Positions 54,058 through 63,350 of a stretch of DNA of 64,000 nucleotides are shown here, piece after piece; the stretch's first letter is position 1; each line of letters begins with the position of its first letter. The translations under genes and the position numbers were made by a program. The notes below the pieces were generated by a model. It was not told the DNA's origin. It saw only the letters and a list, made by a program, of their open reading frames with translations, and did not search any database. Source of the stretch: Aerococcus urinae (lineage in GTDB: Bacteria > Bacillota > Bacilli > Lactobacillales > Aerococcaceae); the NCBI RefSeq assembly GCF_001543175.1, contig NZ_CP014161.1, positions 434,001 through 498,000 on the forward strand, read 5' to 3'.

Positions 54058-55071
54058 ATGAGTCATATGAAAATAGGTATTTTGGATTTTATCCCTCGCG
54101 ATCGTGAAATGACGGCGATCGAATCCTTTAAAAGCGCCATGAATTTATTACAATTGGCAGATGAAAAGGGACTGGCTCGTTACTGGTTTGCTGAACACCA
54201 CAGTACCCCGGCACTCTTAGGGTCAAGCCCCCAAGTCACATTAGGCTACGCAGCGGCAATTACCAAGCATATCCGCCTGGGCACAGGTGGGGTGATGCTG
54301 GATAATTTAAGTGCCTATCAATTGGCTGAGAACTTTAAAGTCTTGGAATGCTTAGCCCCCCACCGGATTGAAGCGGGGGTAGGTTATAGTAATCCTAAGG
54401 AACAGGCTGACCAAAAGGAAATGGGGGGCTTTGACTTTAAGAATCCCAAACCCTATAAGGATGAATTAGTCGCCCTTTATGACTATATGCATGATCAACG
54501 GTCAGTCCACCAAGAAGGAAAAGCTCGGGCCATGCCAGTCTTATTTGACCATGAGATTCCTTATTATGTCATGGTGACCTCCACCCGCCACGTTCGCTAT
54601 ATTGCTGAACAAGGCTGGGGCATGCTCTTTGGTCTCTTCCTCAATCCTTCCTATGAGGAATGTAAAGAAGCCATCCGCATTTATCGCAAGTATTTTAAAC
54701 CCAATGGGATTAGTAATACCCCCCATGTCATGGTGTCTCTCTATGTCATTTCGGCCTATGATGAAAATGTCTTAGAAGGCTTGGAGAAGGCCATTAATGC
54801 TTGGATACTGACCTTTAGGAGTAACAAGCGGGCCTTGTACCAACTCTTGAGTGTGGAGGAAGCGGAATTCTATCCTTTTTCTGATGAGGAGAAGGAAACC
54901 ATTGACCACTACCAAGAGGCTAAATTAATCGCTAGCCCTAAAGAAATTCAGGCTAAATTTAGCCATTTGATGAAAGAATTAGACTGTGATGAATTCCTGG
55001 TGGTAAACCAATTATCTGGTTACAATTATCGCCGCGACTTAATTAATATCTTAGCGGACATCGATCTATAG
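54058..55071 (+). CDS. Luciferase-like flavin-dependent monooxygenase
   Basis: LLM-class FMN/F420-type oxidoreductase, TIM-barrel, 337 aa. KIGILDFIPRDREMTA, YWFAEHHSTPALLGSSPQV and IRLGTGGVML are characteristic of the single-gene bacterial members (MsnO8-like). Substrate unknown. A second ATG at 54067 is possible. Not part of the B. subtilis block: it sits between fakA and recG where sdaAB/sdaAA lie in that organism, so it looks like a local replacement. Confidence 0.87.
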   Translation: MSHMKIGILDFIPRDREMTAIESFKSAMNLLQLADEKGLARYWFAEHHSTPALLGSSPQVTLGYAAAITKHIRLGTGGVMLDNLSAYQLAENFKVLECLAPHRIEAGVGYSNPKEQADQKEMGGFDFKNPKPYKDELVALYDYMHDQRSVHQEGKARAMPVLFDHEIPYYVMVTSTRHVRYIAEQGWGMLFGLFLNPSYEECKEAIRIYRKYFKPNGISNTPHVMVSLYVISAYDENVLEGLEKAINAWILTFRSNKRALYQLLSVEEAEFYPFSDEEKETIDHYQEAKLIASPKEIQAKFSHLMKELDCDEFLVVNQLSGYNYRRDLINILADIDL

Positions 55072-55098
55072 TAGCCTATAGCGGGAAGGAGTAAGTTA

Positions 55099-57138
55099 AT
55101 GTCGAGTATCACTGATCCAGTCAGCGTCTTAACTGGAGTAGGCCCGAAAAAAGCGGCCCTGTTGAAGCGTTTGAAGATTGAAAGCATTTATGATTTACTC
55201 TGTCAATTTCCTTTCCGTTATGAAGATTTGTCGGTTAAAAGTATTCAGGAATTGGCTGATAACCAAAAGGCAACCTTGAAGGGCCGTGTGGTTACTGAAC
55301 CCGTGGTAAATTATTTTCGGGGACGTAAGGGCAACCGCCTCCATTTTCGTTTGCAGGTGGACCATGAAATTATCAATGTCAATTTCTTCAACCAAGCCTA
55401 CCTCAAAAAGCAAATTCACAGCCAAGAAGAGATCTTGATCTATGGGACCTATGAAGCTAAGCGCCAGCAATTATTGGGAATTAAACTCATTAATTTTTCC
55501 AGTGAGGATAATGAGACTGCCTCTGTCTACCATACCACCAAGGGGCTCTCACAGTCCGCTTTAAGGCAGTTAATTAAGACAGCTCTTGACCAGTATGAAG
55601 ATCAGATTCCTGAGCTAATCCCCGAAGAATTGTCAAGGCGCTACCAGTTAATTCCCCATCGCCAGGCCATTCGCTTAATGCATTTTCCAAATACTGAGTC
55701 TGATAGCCAGCATGCCCGGCGCCAGATTAAGTACCAGGAACTCTTTCTTTATAGTCTCCGTATCCAATGGCGCAAGCTCAACCAGCGCTACCAAGAAGCA
55801 GGGGTACAGATTCTCTATGACAATGACCAGCTGAAAGAATTTATCCGCTCGATTCCCTTTGAATTGACCCAGGGACAAAAAGAAGTTACTAATCAAATTT
55901 GTCGGGACCTCCTACAGCCCTATCCCATGAACCGGCTTTTGCAAGGGGACGTGGGGAGTGGGAAGACCATTGTGGCTTTAATCGCTCTAGCGGCTGCTGT
56001 ATCGGCTGGCTTTCAAGGGGCCTTAATGGTACCTACCGAAATTTTAGCTGAACAGCATTTTAAAGAGGCCCAAAGTATCTACCAAGCCACAGGACTGCGC
56101 TGTGCCTTGTTAACCGGGTCTACCAAGGGCAAAGAACGCAAGCAAATCCTCGCCCAGCTGGCCCAGGGAGACCTTGACTTAATGATCGGCACCCATGCCC
56201 TCTTCCAGGAAGATGTTCATTTTAAGGACCTGGGGCTAGTCATTATCGATGAGCAGCATCGTTTTGGGGTTAAGCAGCGTCGGCAATTAATCGATAAGAA
56301 TACAGACCGCCATCCCAATGTTCTCTATATGACCGCTACCCCCATTCCCCGGACCCTAGAGATTACTTTGATGGGCGATATGGAAGTTTCCAAATTAAAG
56401 GAACTCCCCGCTGGCCGTCAGCCGGTTAAGACCCTCTGGCTAAGGCCCCAGGAGGCTAGCCAGGTCGACTACCTCTTAAAGCAGGAACTAGCTAAGGGGC
56501 GACAAGCTTATATTATTTGTCCCCTGGTAGGAGAGTCAGAAAAAGTCGAGGCCCAAAACGCAGAGAAAATTTATGTTGATTACCAGGCCCGTTTTGGGGA
56601 CCACTACCAGGTCGGTCTCCTTCATGGGCAGTTATCTAATGAAGAAAAAGAAGCTGTCATGCAGGCCTATAGTGAAAATACGATCCAGCTTCTGGTTGCC
56701 ACGACGGTGGTTGAGGTGGGAGTCAATGTTCCCAATGCTAGCTTAATGGTTATCTTGGATGCCGACCACTTCGGTCTAGCCCAGCTCCACCAATTACGAG
56801 GTCGGGTTGGCCGGGGCCAGGCAGCCTCTTTCTGTCTCTTGTTGGCTGACCCCCATACGGAAAACGGTAAAGAACGGATGCGAATAATGACTGAGTCCAA
56901 TGATGGCTTTTATTTGAGCCAGCAAGACTTAGAGTTGCGGGGAGCAGGGGACTATTTTGGAACCAAGCAAAGTGGCTTACCTGAATTCCACTTAGCCGAC
57001 CCGGTCGAAGATGGTGAGATTCTGGAATATAGCCGCCAGGACGCTATTCAATTTGCTCCCTACCTCATGGAAAATGCCCAGGACTATCCCTTACTAGGCG
57101 CCTGGTTGAATCAAGTGGAAGAAGAACGTCAAGCCTGA
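55099..57138 (+). CDS. recG: ATP-dependent DNA helicase RecG
   Basis: Branch-migrates forks and Holliday junctions. Wedge/OB domain at the N-terminus (GVGPKKAALLKRLKIESIYDLL), Walker A LLQGDVGSGKT, DEQH box, MTATPIPRTLEITLMGDMEVS, and the C-terminal GRVGRGQAASFCLL plus the TRG-like DLELRGAGDYFGTKQSG segment. 679 aa, normal. Confidence 0.95.
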   Translation: MSSITDPVSVLTGVGPKKAALLKRLKIESIYDLLCQFPFRYEDLSVKSIQELADNQKATLKGRVVTEPVVNYFRGRKGNRLHFRLQVDHEIINVNFFNQAYLKKQIHSQEEILIYGTYEAKRQQLLGIKLINFSSEDNETASVYHTTKGLSQSALRQLIKTALDQYEDQIPELIPEELSRRYQLIPHRQAIRLMHFPNTESDSQHARRQIKYQELFLYSLRIQWRKLNQRYQEAGVQILYDNDQLKEFIRSIPFELTQGQKEVTNQICRDLLQPYPMNRLLQGDVGSGKTIVALIALAAAVSAGFQGALMVPTEILAEQHFKEAQSIYQATGLRCALLTGSTKGKERKQILAQLAQGDLDLMIGTHALFQEDVHFKDLGLVIIDEQHRFGVKQRRQLIDKNTDRHPNVLYMTATPIPRTLEITLMGDMEVSKLKELPAGRQPVKTLWLRPQEASQVDYLLKQELAKGRQAYIICPLVGESEKVEAQNAEKIYVDYQARFGDHYQVGLLHGQLSNEEKEAVMQAYSENTIQLLVATTVVEVGVNVPNASLMVILDADHFGLAQLHQLRGRVGRGQAASFCLLLADPHTENGKERMRIMTESNDGFYLSQQDLELRGAGDYFGTKQSGLPEFHLADPVEDGEILEYSRQDAIQFAPYLMENAQDYPLLGAWLNQVEEERQA

Positions 57139-57161
57139 TCGAGGCTAAAGGAGTGAAGCAC

Positions 57162-58181
57162 ATGATTAAAATTGCAGTAGATGCTATGGGTGGTGACCAC
57201 GCCCCTCAAGCTATCGTGGAAGGGGCCCTGGCAGCAGTCCAGACCTATTCCGATATTCAGATTCTGCTCTATGGGGACCAAGACCAAATCCAAGCCTTGC
57301 TCCCTGAGGGCGACTATCCTATTGAGATTGTCCATTGTTCTGAAAAAATTGCTGGTGATGATGAACCAGTCCGGGCCATCCGCCGCAAGAAGGATGCCTC
57401 CATGGTTGTTGCCGCTAAGGCGGTAAAGAAGGGTCAGGCTCATGCCTTGGTCTCAGCCGGTAATACGGGGGCCCTCTTAGCAGCAGGAACCTTGCTAGTC
57501 GGACGAATTAAAGGAATTGACCGTCCGGCCTTATTGGGAACCCTACCTAATTTAAGAGAATCAGGGGAATCCTTTGTCTTGGTAGATATGGGCGCTAATG
57601 CCGATGCCAAGGCCAAGCAACTTTGGGAGAATGCCTTGATGGGTAACCAATATGCCAAGGATGTCTTAGGCAAGAGTCAGCCACGGGTGGGGCTTCTGAA
57701 TAATGGCTCTGAGGATACTAAGGGCAACAAAGTCACTAAAGAAGCCTTTGAATTATTGAGCCAAGAAGAACAGATCCACTTCATCGGTAATGTGGAATCC
57801 CGTGACATCTTAGCTGGGGCCTGCGATGTGGTGGTTAGTGATGGCTTTACCGGTAATGCCGTTCTAAAGGCCATTGAAGGGACAGCTAAAGAGATTCTTA
57901 CATTAGTCAGTCATAGCCTCAAATCAGGGAACCTAAAAACAAAATTAGGAGCTCTATTGATAAAAAATTCCTTAAAGGAAACCCTAGGACAATTTGATAT
58001 TGAAAGTGTTGGTGGAGCGACCCTGTTTGGGGTTAAAGCCCCAGTGATTAAGTGTCACGGTAACGCTAGTGCCAAGACCGTTGCTGCAACCATCGGCCAG
58101 GCCCGGCAAATTGTCAAGTCAGGCACCTATGACAGTCTGGCCCAACAAATCACTAATAAGGAAATTCAAGCAGAAGACTAG
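57162..58181 (+). CDS. plsX: Phosphate acyltransferase PlsX
   Basis: Makes acyl-phosphate from acyl-ACP for phospholipid synthesis. IAVDAMGGDHAPQAIVEGAL opening, SAGNTGALLAAG and DIESVGGATLFGVKAPVIKCHGNA are diagnostic. AAAGGAG (57147-57153) is eight bases before ATG 57162; a GTG at 57153 is rejected. 339 aa. fapR (before) and fabD/fabG (after) of B. subtilis are absent. Confidence 0.94.
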   Translation: MIKIAVDAMGGDHAPQAIVEGALAAVQTYSDIQILLYGDQDQIQALLPEGDYPIEIVHCSEKIAGDDEPVRAIRRKKDASMVVAAKAVKKGQAHALVSAGNTGALLAAGTLLVGRIKGIDRPALLGTLPNLRESGESFVLVDMGANADAKAKQLWENALMGNQYAKDVLGKSQPRVGLLNNGSEDTKGNKVTKEAFELLSQEEQIHFIGNVESRDILAGACDVVVSDGFTGNAVLKAIEGTAKEILTLVSHSLKSGNLKTKLGALLIKNSLKETLGQFDIESVGGATLFGVKAPVIKCHGNASAKTVAATIGQARQIVKSGTYDSLAQQITNKEIQAED

Positions 58182-58220
58182 TTCTTTAGAAAGGAATTGC
58201 TTTGGGAAGGAAGACCAACT

Positions 58221-58466
58221 ATGGAAGAGAGAAAAATTTTTGATATCATTCGAGAAATGATCAGCGAGCGATTCGGTTTGGAAGATGAGAAAATCGATAA
58301 AACCACCCACTTATCTAAGGACCTGGGGGCGGATTCCTTAGATATTGTGGAGCTGGTCATGACCTTAGAAGATTATTTCAAGGTCTCCATTCCCGATTCA
58401 ACCGCAGACCATATTGAAACCTTAGAAGAATTAGTTGATGCTATCAGTTTGGCGAAAAAGAGTTAA
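58221..58466 (+). CDS. acpP: Acyl carrier protein
   Basis: 81-aa carrier. GADSLDIVELVMTLED holds the Ser that receives 4'-phosphopantetheine. ATG 58221 gives the usual length; an upstream in-frame start at 58197 has no support. Located between plsX and rnc as in B. subtilis (acpA). Confidence 0.92.
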   Translation: MEERKIFDIIREMISERFGLEDEKIDKTTHLSKDLGADSLDIVELVMTLEDYFKVSIPDSTADHIETLEELVDAISLAKKS

Positions 58467-58484
58467 TTATTAAGGAGGAAAACC

Positions 58485-59183
58485 ATGTTTAAAGCCATTA
58501 AGCAGCTTTTTAAAGAACAATTTGATTTGGACATTCAAGAAAAACGTCATTATCAAATTGCCTTCACCCATTCATCCTATGTGAATGAAAAACGCAAAGA
58601 AAATTTAGAAGATAATGAACGGATTGAGTTTTTAGGCGATGCCGTTTTAGAATTAACGGTGTCTAATTTCCTCTACCATTACTTTCCCCAACTGCCAGAA
58701 GGCGACTTATCTCGGATTCGGGCTTTAATTGTCTGTGAGGAAAGTTTGAGTAAACGGTGTAAGGAGTGTGGCTTTGACCAATACGTCCGTCTAGGGCACG
58801 GTGAAGAAGCCAATGGTGGTCGCGAACGTTCTTCCTTACTTTGTGATTTATTTGAAGCCGTTGTGGGAGCCTTATATCTTGATCTTGGGTTAGATGCTAT
58901 TGAGAAGTTTCTAGAGCAAACCATTTATCCTAAGATCGAGAGCGGTGAATTTAAGGACCACCGAGACAATAAAACCGCCCTCCAAGAAGAACTACAAAAA
59001 GATGGTCAGATTAACCTATCTTATCGTTTGTTGAAGGAATCTGGACCCTCCCATAATAAACGTTTTGAAGTAGCGGTCTGTTTGGATGGTGAAATCATCG
59101 GGCAAGGCCAGGGGACTTCCAAGAAGCACGCTGAACAGGCGGCAGCCAAACAGGCCCTCGAGGATATACAAAAAGATAAATAA
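58485..59183 (+). CDS. rnc: Ribonuclease III
   Basis: Double-strand-specific endoribonuclease for rRNA processing. Catalytic signature NERIEFLGDAVLEL near 44-57, second acidic site DLFEAVVGALYLD near 124-136, and a C-terminal dsRBD (about 160-228, KTALQEELQKDGQ and GTSKKHAEQAAAKQAL). 232 aa. AAGGAGG upstream. Confidence 0.95.
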   Translation: MFKAIKQLFKEQFDLDIQEKRHYQIAFTHSSYVNEKRKENLEDNERIEFLGDAVLELTVSNFLYHYFPQLPEGDLSRIRALIVCEESLSKRCKECGFDQYVRLGHGEEANGGRERSSLLCDLFEAVVGALYLDLGLDAIEKFLEQTIYPKIESGEFKDHRDNKTALQEELQKDGQINLSYRLLKESGPSHNKRFEVAVCLDGEIIGQGQGTSKKHAEQAAAKQALEDIQKDK

Positions 59184-59197
59184 AGGACGGCAAGTGT

Positions 59198-62100
59198 GTG
59201 TATTTAAAAACAATTGAAATGGTCGGTTTTAAGAGCTTTGCAGAGAAAACCCGGGTTGAACTCGACCGGGGTTTTACAGCCATAGTTGGACCAAACGGTA
59301 GTGGTAAATCGAATATCACTGAAGCAGTGAAATGGGTGCTCGGTGAACAATCCGCGAAATCACTGCGGGGGAAAAGAATGGATGACGTTATTTTCTCAGG
59401 TTCACAAAGTCGACGGCAATCCCAATACGCCCAGGTTGTTTTAACTTTTGATAACAGTGACCGGGTTCTTGATATGGATAGTGATGAAGTCTCGGTCTTG
59501 AGACGCTATACCCGTTCGGGGGACAGTATCTATAAAATTAATGGCCAAAATTGCCGCTTAAAGGATATCACCCAGTTAATGATGGATACGGGAGTGGGGA
59601 AGGAATCCTTCTCTATTATTTCCCAAGGTAAGGTGGAAGAAATCTTTACCCAGCGGGCTGAAGAGCGGCGCGCTATCTTTGAAGAAGCTGCTGGGGTCAT
59701 GAAGTATAAGAGTAAGAAGCAAGAAGCTGAACGTAAGCTTGACCGGTCTCAAGAGAATTTAAATCGAATTGAAGATATCTTGTCAGAAATTGAAGGGCGC
59801 TTGGACCCCCTCAAGGAGCAAAAAGAAGCAGCCGTTTCCTACCGGGATAAGAAGCAAGAGCTCAGTCAAATTGAAATTGCCCTGACTGCCGTTCAAATTG
59901 AAACCCTCAATGAACAATGGCAACTGGCTAAAAAAGATTTGGAAAGCATTCAAGCAAGCAATGAAACTAAGAAGAGGCAGCTTGACCAGGAAGAAACAGC
60001 TCTCTCCCAAGCCAAGGTTGCTGAAGAACAGTCTGATGACCGTGTCAATGATCTCAATGACAACTATGTGGTCAAGCTCCAGGCTGGGGAGAAATTGCGT
60101 AGTCAACTGCAAATGATGGAGCAGGAGCAGCGTTTTATCCAGTCTAACCGCCAAAGCCAAGAAAAAGAACAGGCCAATTTACAAGCAAAAATTGAAAAAC
60201 TGAAAGCAAACTTAAAAAGTAACCAGGCTCAGCTAGATAAGTACCAAGAAACTTATCAAAGCCAAGCCGACTCCTATCAATCCCTCAAGGATCAATTAGC
60301 CGCTTTAAGTGATTATAGCGAAGAAGATTTGGAAGATTTACGTAACCAATATATCGCTTATTTACAGGAAGAGAGTCATTTATCTAATCAAATCCAGCAA
60401 AATGAGAAGGATATCCAACAAGGGCAAAAGAACCAAGAAAAATATGCTGAGAGGATCCGGTCCACTAAAAAAGAACAGGCTAAACTGGAAGACCAGCAGG
60501 AAGAATTGGACCAAGAAATTAGTCACAAAGAGCAAAGGTTAAAAGACTTGCTCCAAGAATACCAAACCCAAGTCCAGTCCTTGCAACAAGCCCAAGCCCA
60601 AGTTCAAAAGGCGACCAATGCTAACCAGACACTCAATCAAAAGCTTTTGAGAAAGCAAGCTCAATTAGATTCCTTAAAGAATTTAGAGGATAATCACGAA
60701 GGCTTTTATTACGGGGTTAAAAACGCCCTGAAATTAAAGAGTCAAAAAAGAGGGATTTTTGGGGCTATTGCGGAATTGATCGATGTGCCTGAGGACTATA
60801 CCCTGGCGGTAGAAACGGCCTTAGGGGGCAGCATGCAAAATATCGTCACCCAGGATGGCCAAGTGGCCCAGGAAGTGATTACCTACTTGAAGGCCAAGAA
60901 GGCTGGGCGGGCGACCTTCCTCCCCCTGGATACTATGAAAAGTCGGCGAATCAGTGACCAGCAAGTCAGCCGGGTCCAAGCTGATCCCGCTTATATCGGC
61001 CTGTTGGTTGACTTGGTAGACTTTGACGATCAATTTCAAACCGTCATGGAAAATGTGATGGGAAATATCATTCTGGCTGAGGACTTAACCGGGGCTCGCC
61101 GTCTATCCCAGGCCCTCCATGCTCGTTACCGGATCGTCACTTTGACCGGGGACCTCGTTAATGCAGGCGGATCCTTAACCGGGGGTGCTAATAAGCGGAC
61201 CCAGACCTCCCTCCTTAGTCGTAAAAATGACATCCAAAGCTTAAGCCAAGCGATTGAGTCTATGGAAGCCGCTTACCAAGAAGCAGCTAGCCGGATAGCG
61301 ACCCAAGAGAAAGACCAAGATCAGATGGCCCAGGCCTTAGAAAGCTTGAAAGAAAAGGGCAGTGAAGCCCGCTATGACCTGCGCTCTAGCCAGACCGAAA
61401 GGGAGCGCTTGACTCAAGAGCTGGAGAAATTGGCTAAGGAAGTTCAAGGCCAAGACTATGAGAAAAATCTCAGCCAAGAGGATGTTGAGCAGAGTCAGGC
61501 AGACCTGGCCACCAGTCAGAAAAAACTGACTCACTTACAGGGAAAAATTCAAGCAGCCAAGGCCAAGATCGATGCTCGTTTACTCTCTGATGAAGAAAAG
61601 GGCCAACAAAAAGCCCACTTGCAAGACGAGTTTCAACAGATTGCGACTGACTTTGCGGTCACCAAGGAGCAAGTGAAGCAGGCTAAGGACCGAAAAAACA
61701 GTTTATCCGCAGAGCTCGCTGACCAGGAAAAGTCTTATCAAGAACTTGCTAACTTACTCAGCCAAGCTCTGACTAATGATAGCGACCAGGAGGAGAAGAA
61801 AAAGCATTTAGAGGCTCAATTACAAAGTTTCCAAAAGCAAAGTAAAGATATCCAGTCTCAGTTAAAAACAGCCAAAGAAGAACGCCAGAAAGCTAGTCAA
61901 AAGGTTGAAGCTGCCAATCAAATGATTAGTCAACTGAACTCAGAAATTCAAAGCAACTTACAAAGTATTGCTAAGTTAGAAGCCAGTGCCAGTCGCTATG
62001 AGGTTTCAATCGATAATCACCTGGAACAGTTGAGTGAATCATACGGTTTGACCTATGAACGGGCGCGGGCAGAAAGTCAGTTAACCATGTCGATTGACCA

Positions 62101-62758
62101 AGCCTCCAGCCGGGTTAAGCAATTAAAGCAGGCCATTGACAGCCTGGGACCAGTGAATATGCAGGCCATTGAGGAATATGATGAGGTCTATGAGCGTTTT
62201 TGCTTTATCGATAAACAGCGCCAAGATGCTATCGATGCTCGTGAAAATCTCTATCAAACCATTGCTGAAATGGACAGTGAAGTCTCTAGCCGCTTTAAGA
62301 CTACCTTTGAAGCTATCCGCGACGCCTTTGAAAGTATTTTCCCGGCTCTCTTTGGTGGGGGGAAGGCGACCCTCAAGCTTACCGATCCCAATGACTTACT
62401 GAATACTGGGGTAGAAATCATGGCCCAACCACCAGGGAAGAAACTCCAGCTCTTGAGCTTATTATCGGGCGGTGAGCGGGCCCTTACTGCTATTGCCCTG
62501 CTCTTTGCTATTTTGGATGTCAAAACGGTGCCTTTCTCCATTCTGGATGAAGTTGAAGCCGCCTTAGATGATGCCAATGTGGCCCGCTATGGGCGCTATT
62601 TGCAAAAATTTGCTCAAAAAACTCAATTTATTGTTATTTCTCATCGTAAGGGAACCATGGAAGCCGCTAACATTCTCTATGGCGTGACCATGCAACAAGA
62701 GGGAATTTCCCAGCTGGCTTCGGTTCGTTTAGAAGACGTTGATGACCAGTTGAATTAG
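59198..62758 (+). CDS. smc: Chromosome segregation protein SMC
   Basis: Condensin ATPase, 1186 aa, GTG start with AAAGGACGG upstream. Head: Walker A GPNGSGKSN at 31-39 and C-terminal LLSGGERALTAIALLF with SILDEVEAALDDANV. Two long coiled coils flank the hinge (about 505-660, GIFGAIAELIDVPEDY to AGGSLTGGA). scpA/scpB are elsewhere. ftsY, which usually follows, is replaced here by the second repeat array. Confidence 0.96.
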   Translation: MYLKTIEMVGFKSFAEKTRVELDRGFTAIVGPNGSGKSNITEAVKWVLGEQSAKSLRGKRMDDVIFSGSQSRRQSQYAQVVLTFDNSDRVLDMDSDEVSVLRRYTRSGDSIYKINGQNCRLKDITQLMMDTGVGKESFSIISQGKVEEIFTQRAEERRAIFEEAAGVMKYKSKKQEAERKLDRSQENLNRIEDILSEIEGRLDPLKEQKEAAVSYRDKKQELSQIEIALTAVQIETLNEQWQLAKKDLESIQASNETKKRQLDQEETALSQAKVAEEQSDDRVNDLNDNYVVKLQAGEKLRSQLQMMEQEQRFIQSNRQSQEKEQANLQAKIEKLKANLKSNQAQLDKYQETYQSQADSYQSLKDQLAALSDYSEEDLEDLRNQYIAYLQEESHLSNQIQQNEKDIQQGQKNQEKYAERIRSTKKEQAKLEDQQEELDQEISHKEQRLKDLLQEYQTQVQSLQQAQAQVQKATNANQTLNQKLLRKQAQLDSLKNLEDNHEGFYYGVKNALKLKSQKRGIFGAIAELIDVPEDYTLAVETALGGSMQNIVTQDGQVAQEVITYLKAKKAGRATFLPLDTMKSRRISDQQVSRVQADPAYIGLLVDLVDFDDQFQTVMENVMGNIILAEDLTGARRLSQALHARYRIVTLTGDLVNAGGSLTGGANKRTQTSLLSRKNDIQSLSQAIESMEAAYQEAASRIATQEKDQDQMAQALESLKEKGSEARYDLRSSQTERERLTQELEKLAKEVQGQDYEKNLSQEDVEQSQADLATSQKKLTHLQGKIQAAKAKIDARLLSDEEKGQQKAHLQDEFQQIATDFAVTKEQVKQAKDRKNSLSAELADQEKSYQELANLLSQALTNDSDQEEKKKHLEAQLQSFQKQSKDIQSQLKTAKEERQKASQKVEAANQMISQLNSEIQSNLQSIAKLEASASRYEVSIDNHLEQLSESYGLTYERARAESQLTMSIDQASSRVKQLKQAIDSLGPVNMQAIEEYDEVYERFCFIDKQRQDAIDARENLYQTIAEMDSEVSSRFKTTFEAIRDAFESIFPALFGGGKATLKLTDPNDLLNTGVEIMAQPPGKKLQLLSLLSGGERALTAIALLFAILDVKTVPFSILDEVEAALDDANVARYGRYLQKFAQKTQFIVISHRKGTMEAANILYGVTMQQEGISQLASVRLEDVDDQLN

Positions 62759-62783
62759 GAGATAATGGATTTAAAAAGTCATC

Positions 62784-62813
62784 AAGGCTGGGGGCGAGTC
62801 TCCCAGCTTTTTT
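62784..62813 (+). terminator. Terminator of rnc-smc
   Basis: AAGGCTGGG (62784-62792) pairs with CCCAGCTT (62802-62809), then TTTTT. Confidence 0.8.
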
Positions 62814-62855
62814 AGTTAAGGATTTGCCGTCAGCTCACACTCTCCAAACCTGCTC

Positions 62856-63005
62856 CAAGAGCAGAGCAAGCGTCCACTTCACTAAAGGTCGACGAAGTCT
62901 CTTGGAGACTTCTTTCGCCCTTTAGCTCCAGTTTGCTATAGCTGTTCGAAGCGTTAGCGAGTTACAGATATAGTATGCGTAGCGGTCTTGCCTTTTGGCG
63001 CGCTT
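62856..63005. repeat. Hairpin element F, with inserted module
   Basis: CAAG (62856-62859) with CTTG (63002-63005); GCAAG (62866-62870) with CTTGC (62987-62991); CTAAAG (62882-62887) with CTTTAG (62920-62925); GAAGTCTC (62894-62901) with GAGACTTC (62905-62912). Outer sequence resembles element A, but the inner stems are entirely different and still perfectly paired. Confidence 0.8.
62933..62984. repeat. ~51-nt secondary module inserted in element F
   Basis: Related to 6760-6810, sharing GATATAGTATGCGTAGCG and the preceding TACA, with a CTGT/ACAG hairpin inside. It lies just after CTCCAG of the right arm, the same place as in element E. Confidence 0.7.
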
Positions 63006-63029
63006 GTCACACTCTCCCCAAACCTGTTC

Positions 63030-63123
63030 GCTGACAAAAGTGACCTCCGCTTCAGAAATATTTGTCAATCCTTTTCAAGGATTTCCGCATATTTCTTCCA
63101 GCGTTTCACTTTTTGCCGTCAGC
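63030..63123. repeat. Hairpin element G
   Basis: GCTGAC (63030-63035) with GTCAGC (63118-63123); AAAAGTGA (63036-63043) with TCACTTTT (63106-63113); CGC (63048-63050) with GCG (63101-63103); AAATA (63056-63060) with TATTT (63090-63094); AATCCTT (63067-63073) with AAGGATT (63077-63083). TTCAG and CTTCCA flank the internal loop. Confidence 0.85.
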
Positions 63124-63146
63124 TCACACTCTCCTTAGTTGAGTTC

Positions 63147-63242
63147 GGAAGGGTAAGGGGATGTCCTTTCAGAAAAGTTGAACGATCAGCAAGCTGATCT
63201 TATCATCTTTTCTTCCAAGGAATCTCCCTCACTGATCCTTCC
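63147..63242. repeat. Hairpin element H
   Basis: Relative of element C: GGAAGG (63147-63152) with CCTTCC (63237-63242), CCTTT with AAGG, AAAAGTTGA with a partly decayed TCATCTTTT, and apical GATCAGC (63184-63190) with GCTGATC (63193-63199). The apical stem is better paired than in C, while the stem below it is worse. Confidence 0.8.
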
Positions 63243-63279
63243 TCACATCCTTTCCAAAATGGGTTATTTTCTTGATCTG

Positions 63280-63288
63280 TGATATAAT
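63280..63288 (+). promoter_or_regulatory. Extended -10 promoter of the Cof-type hydrolase
   Basis: TGATATAAT at 63280-63288, following directly on the repeat array; about 60 bases before the start codon. Confidence 0.6.
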
Positions 63289-63350
63289 GAGAAAGAAATT
63301 TTGTAAAGTTTGCTTCGGCATGCGCTAAGGATTTATAAAGGATAGATTGC

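Larger units (their letters stand above)
62821..63250. repeat. Structured repeat array 2 (modular hairpin elements)
   Basis: About 430 bases between smc and the Cof-type hydrolase, same family as 6231-6905. Three complete hairpins (F, G, H) are joined by CAAACCTGCTCC-like and AGTTGAGTTCGG linkers and CACACTCTC/CACATCC end boxes, plus a right-end remnant at 62821-62845. No convincing gene. Confidence 0.85.

Noticed and set aside
62988-63197. 69-codon open frame within repeat array 2
   Set aside because: It covers elements G and H with no ribosome site and no protein-like composition.
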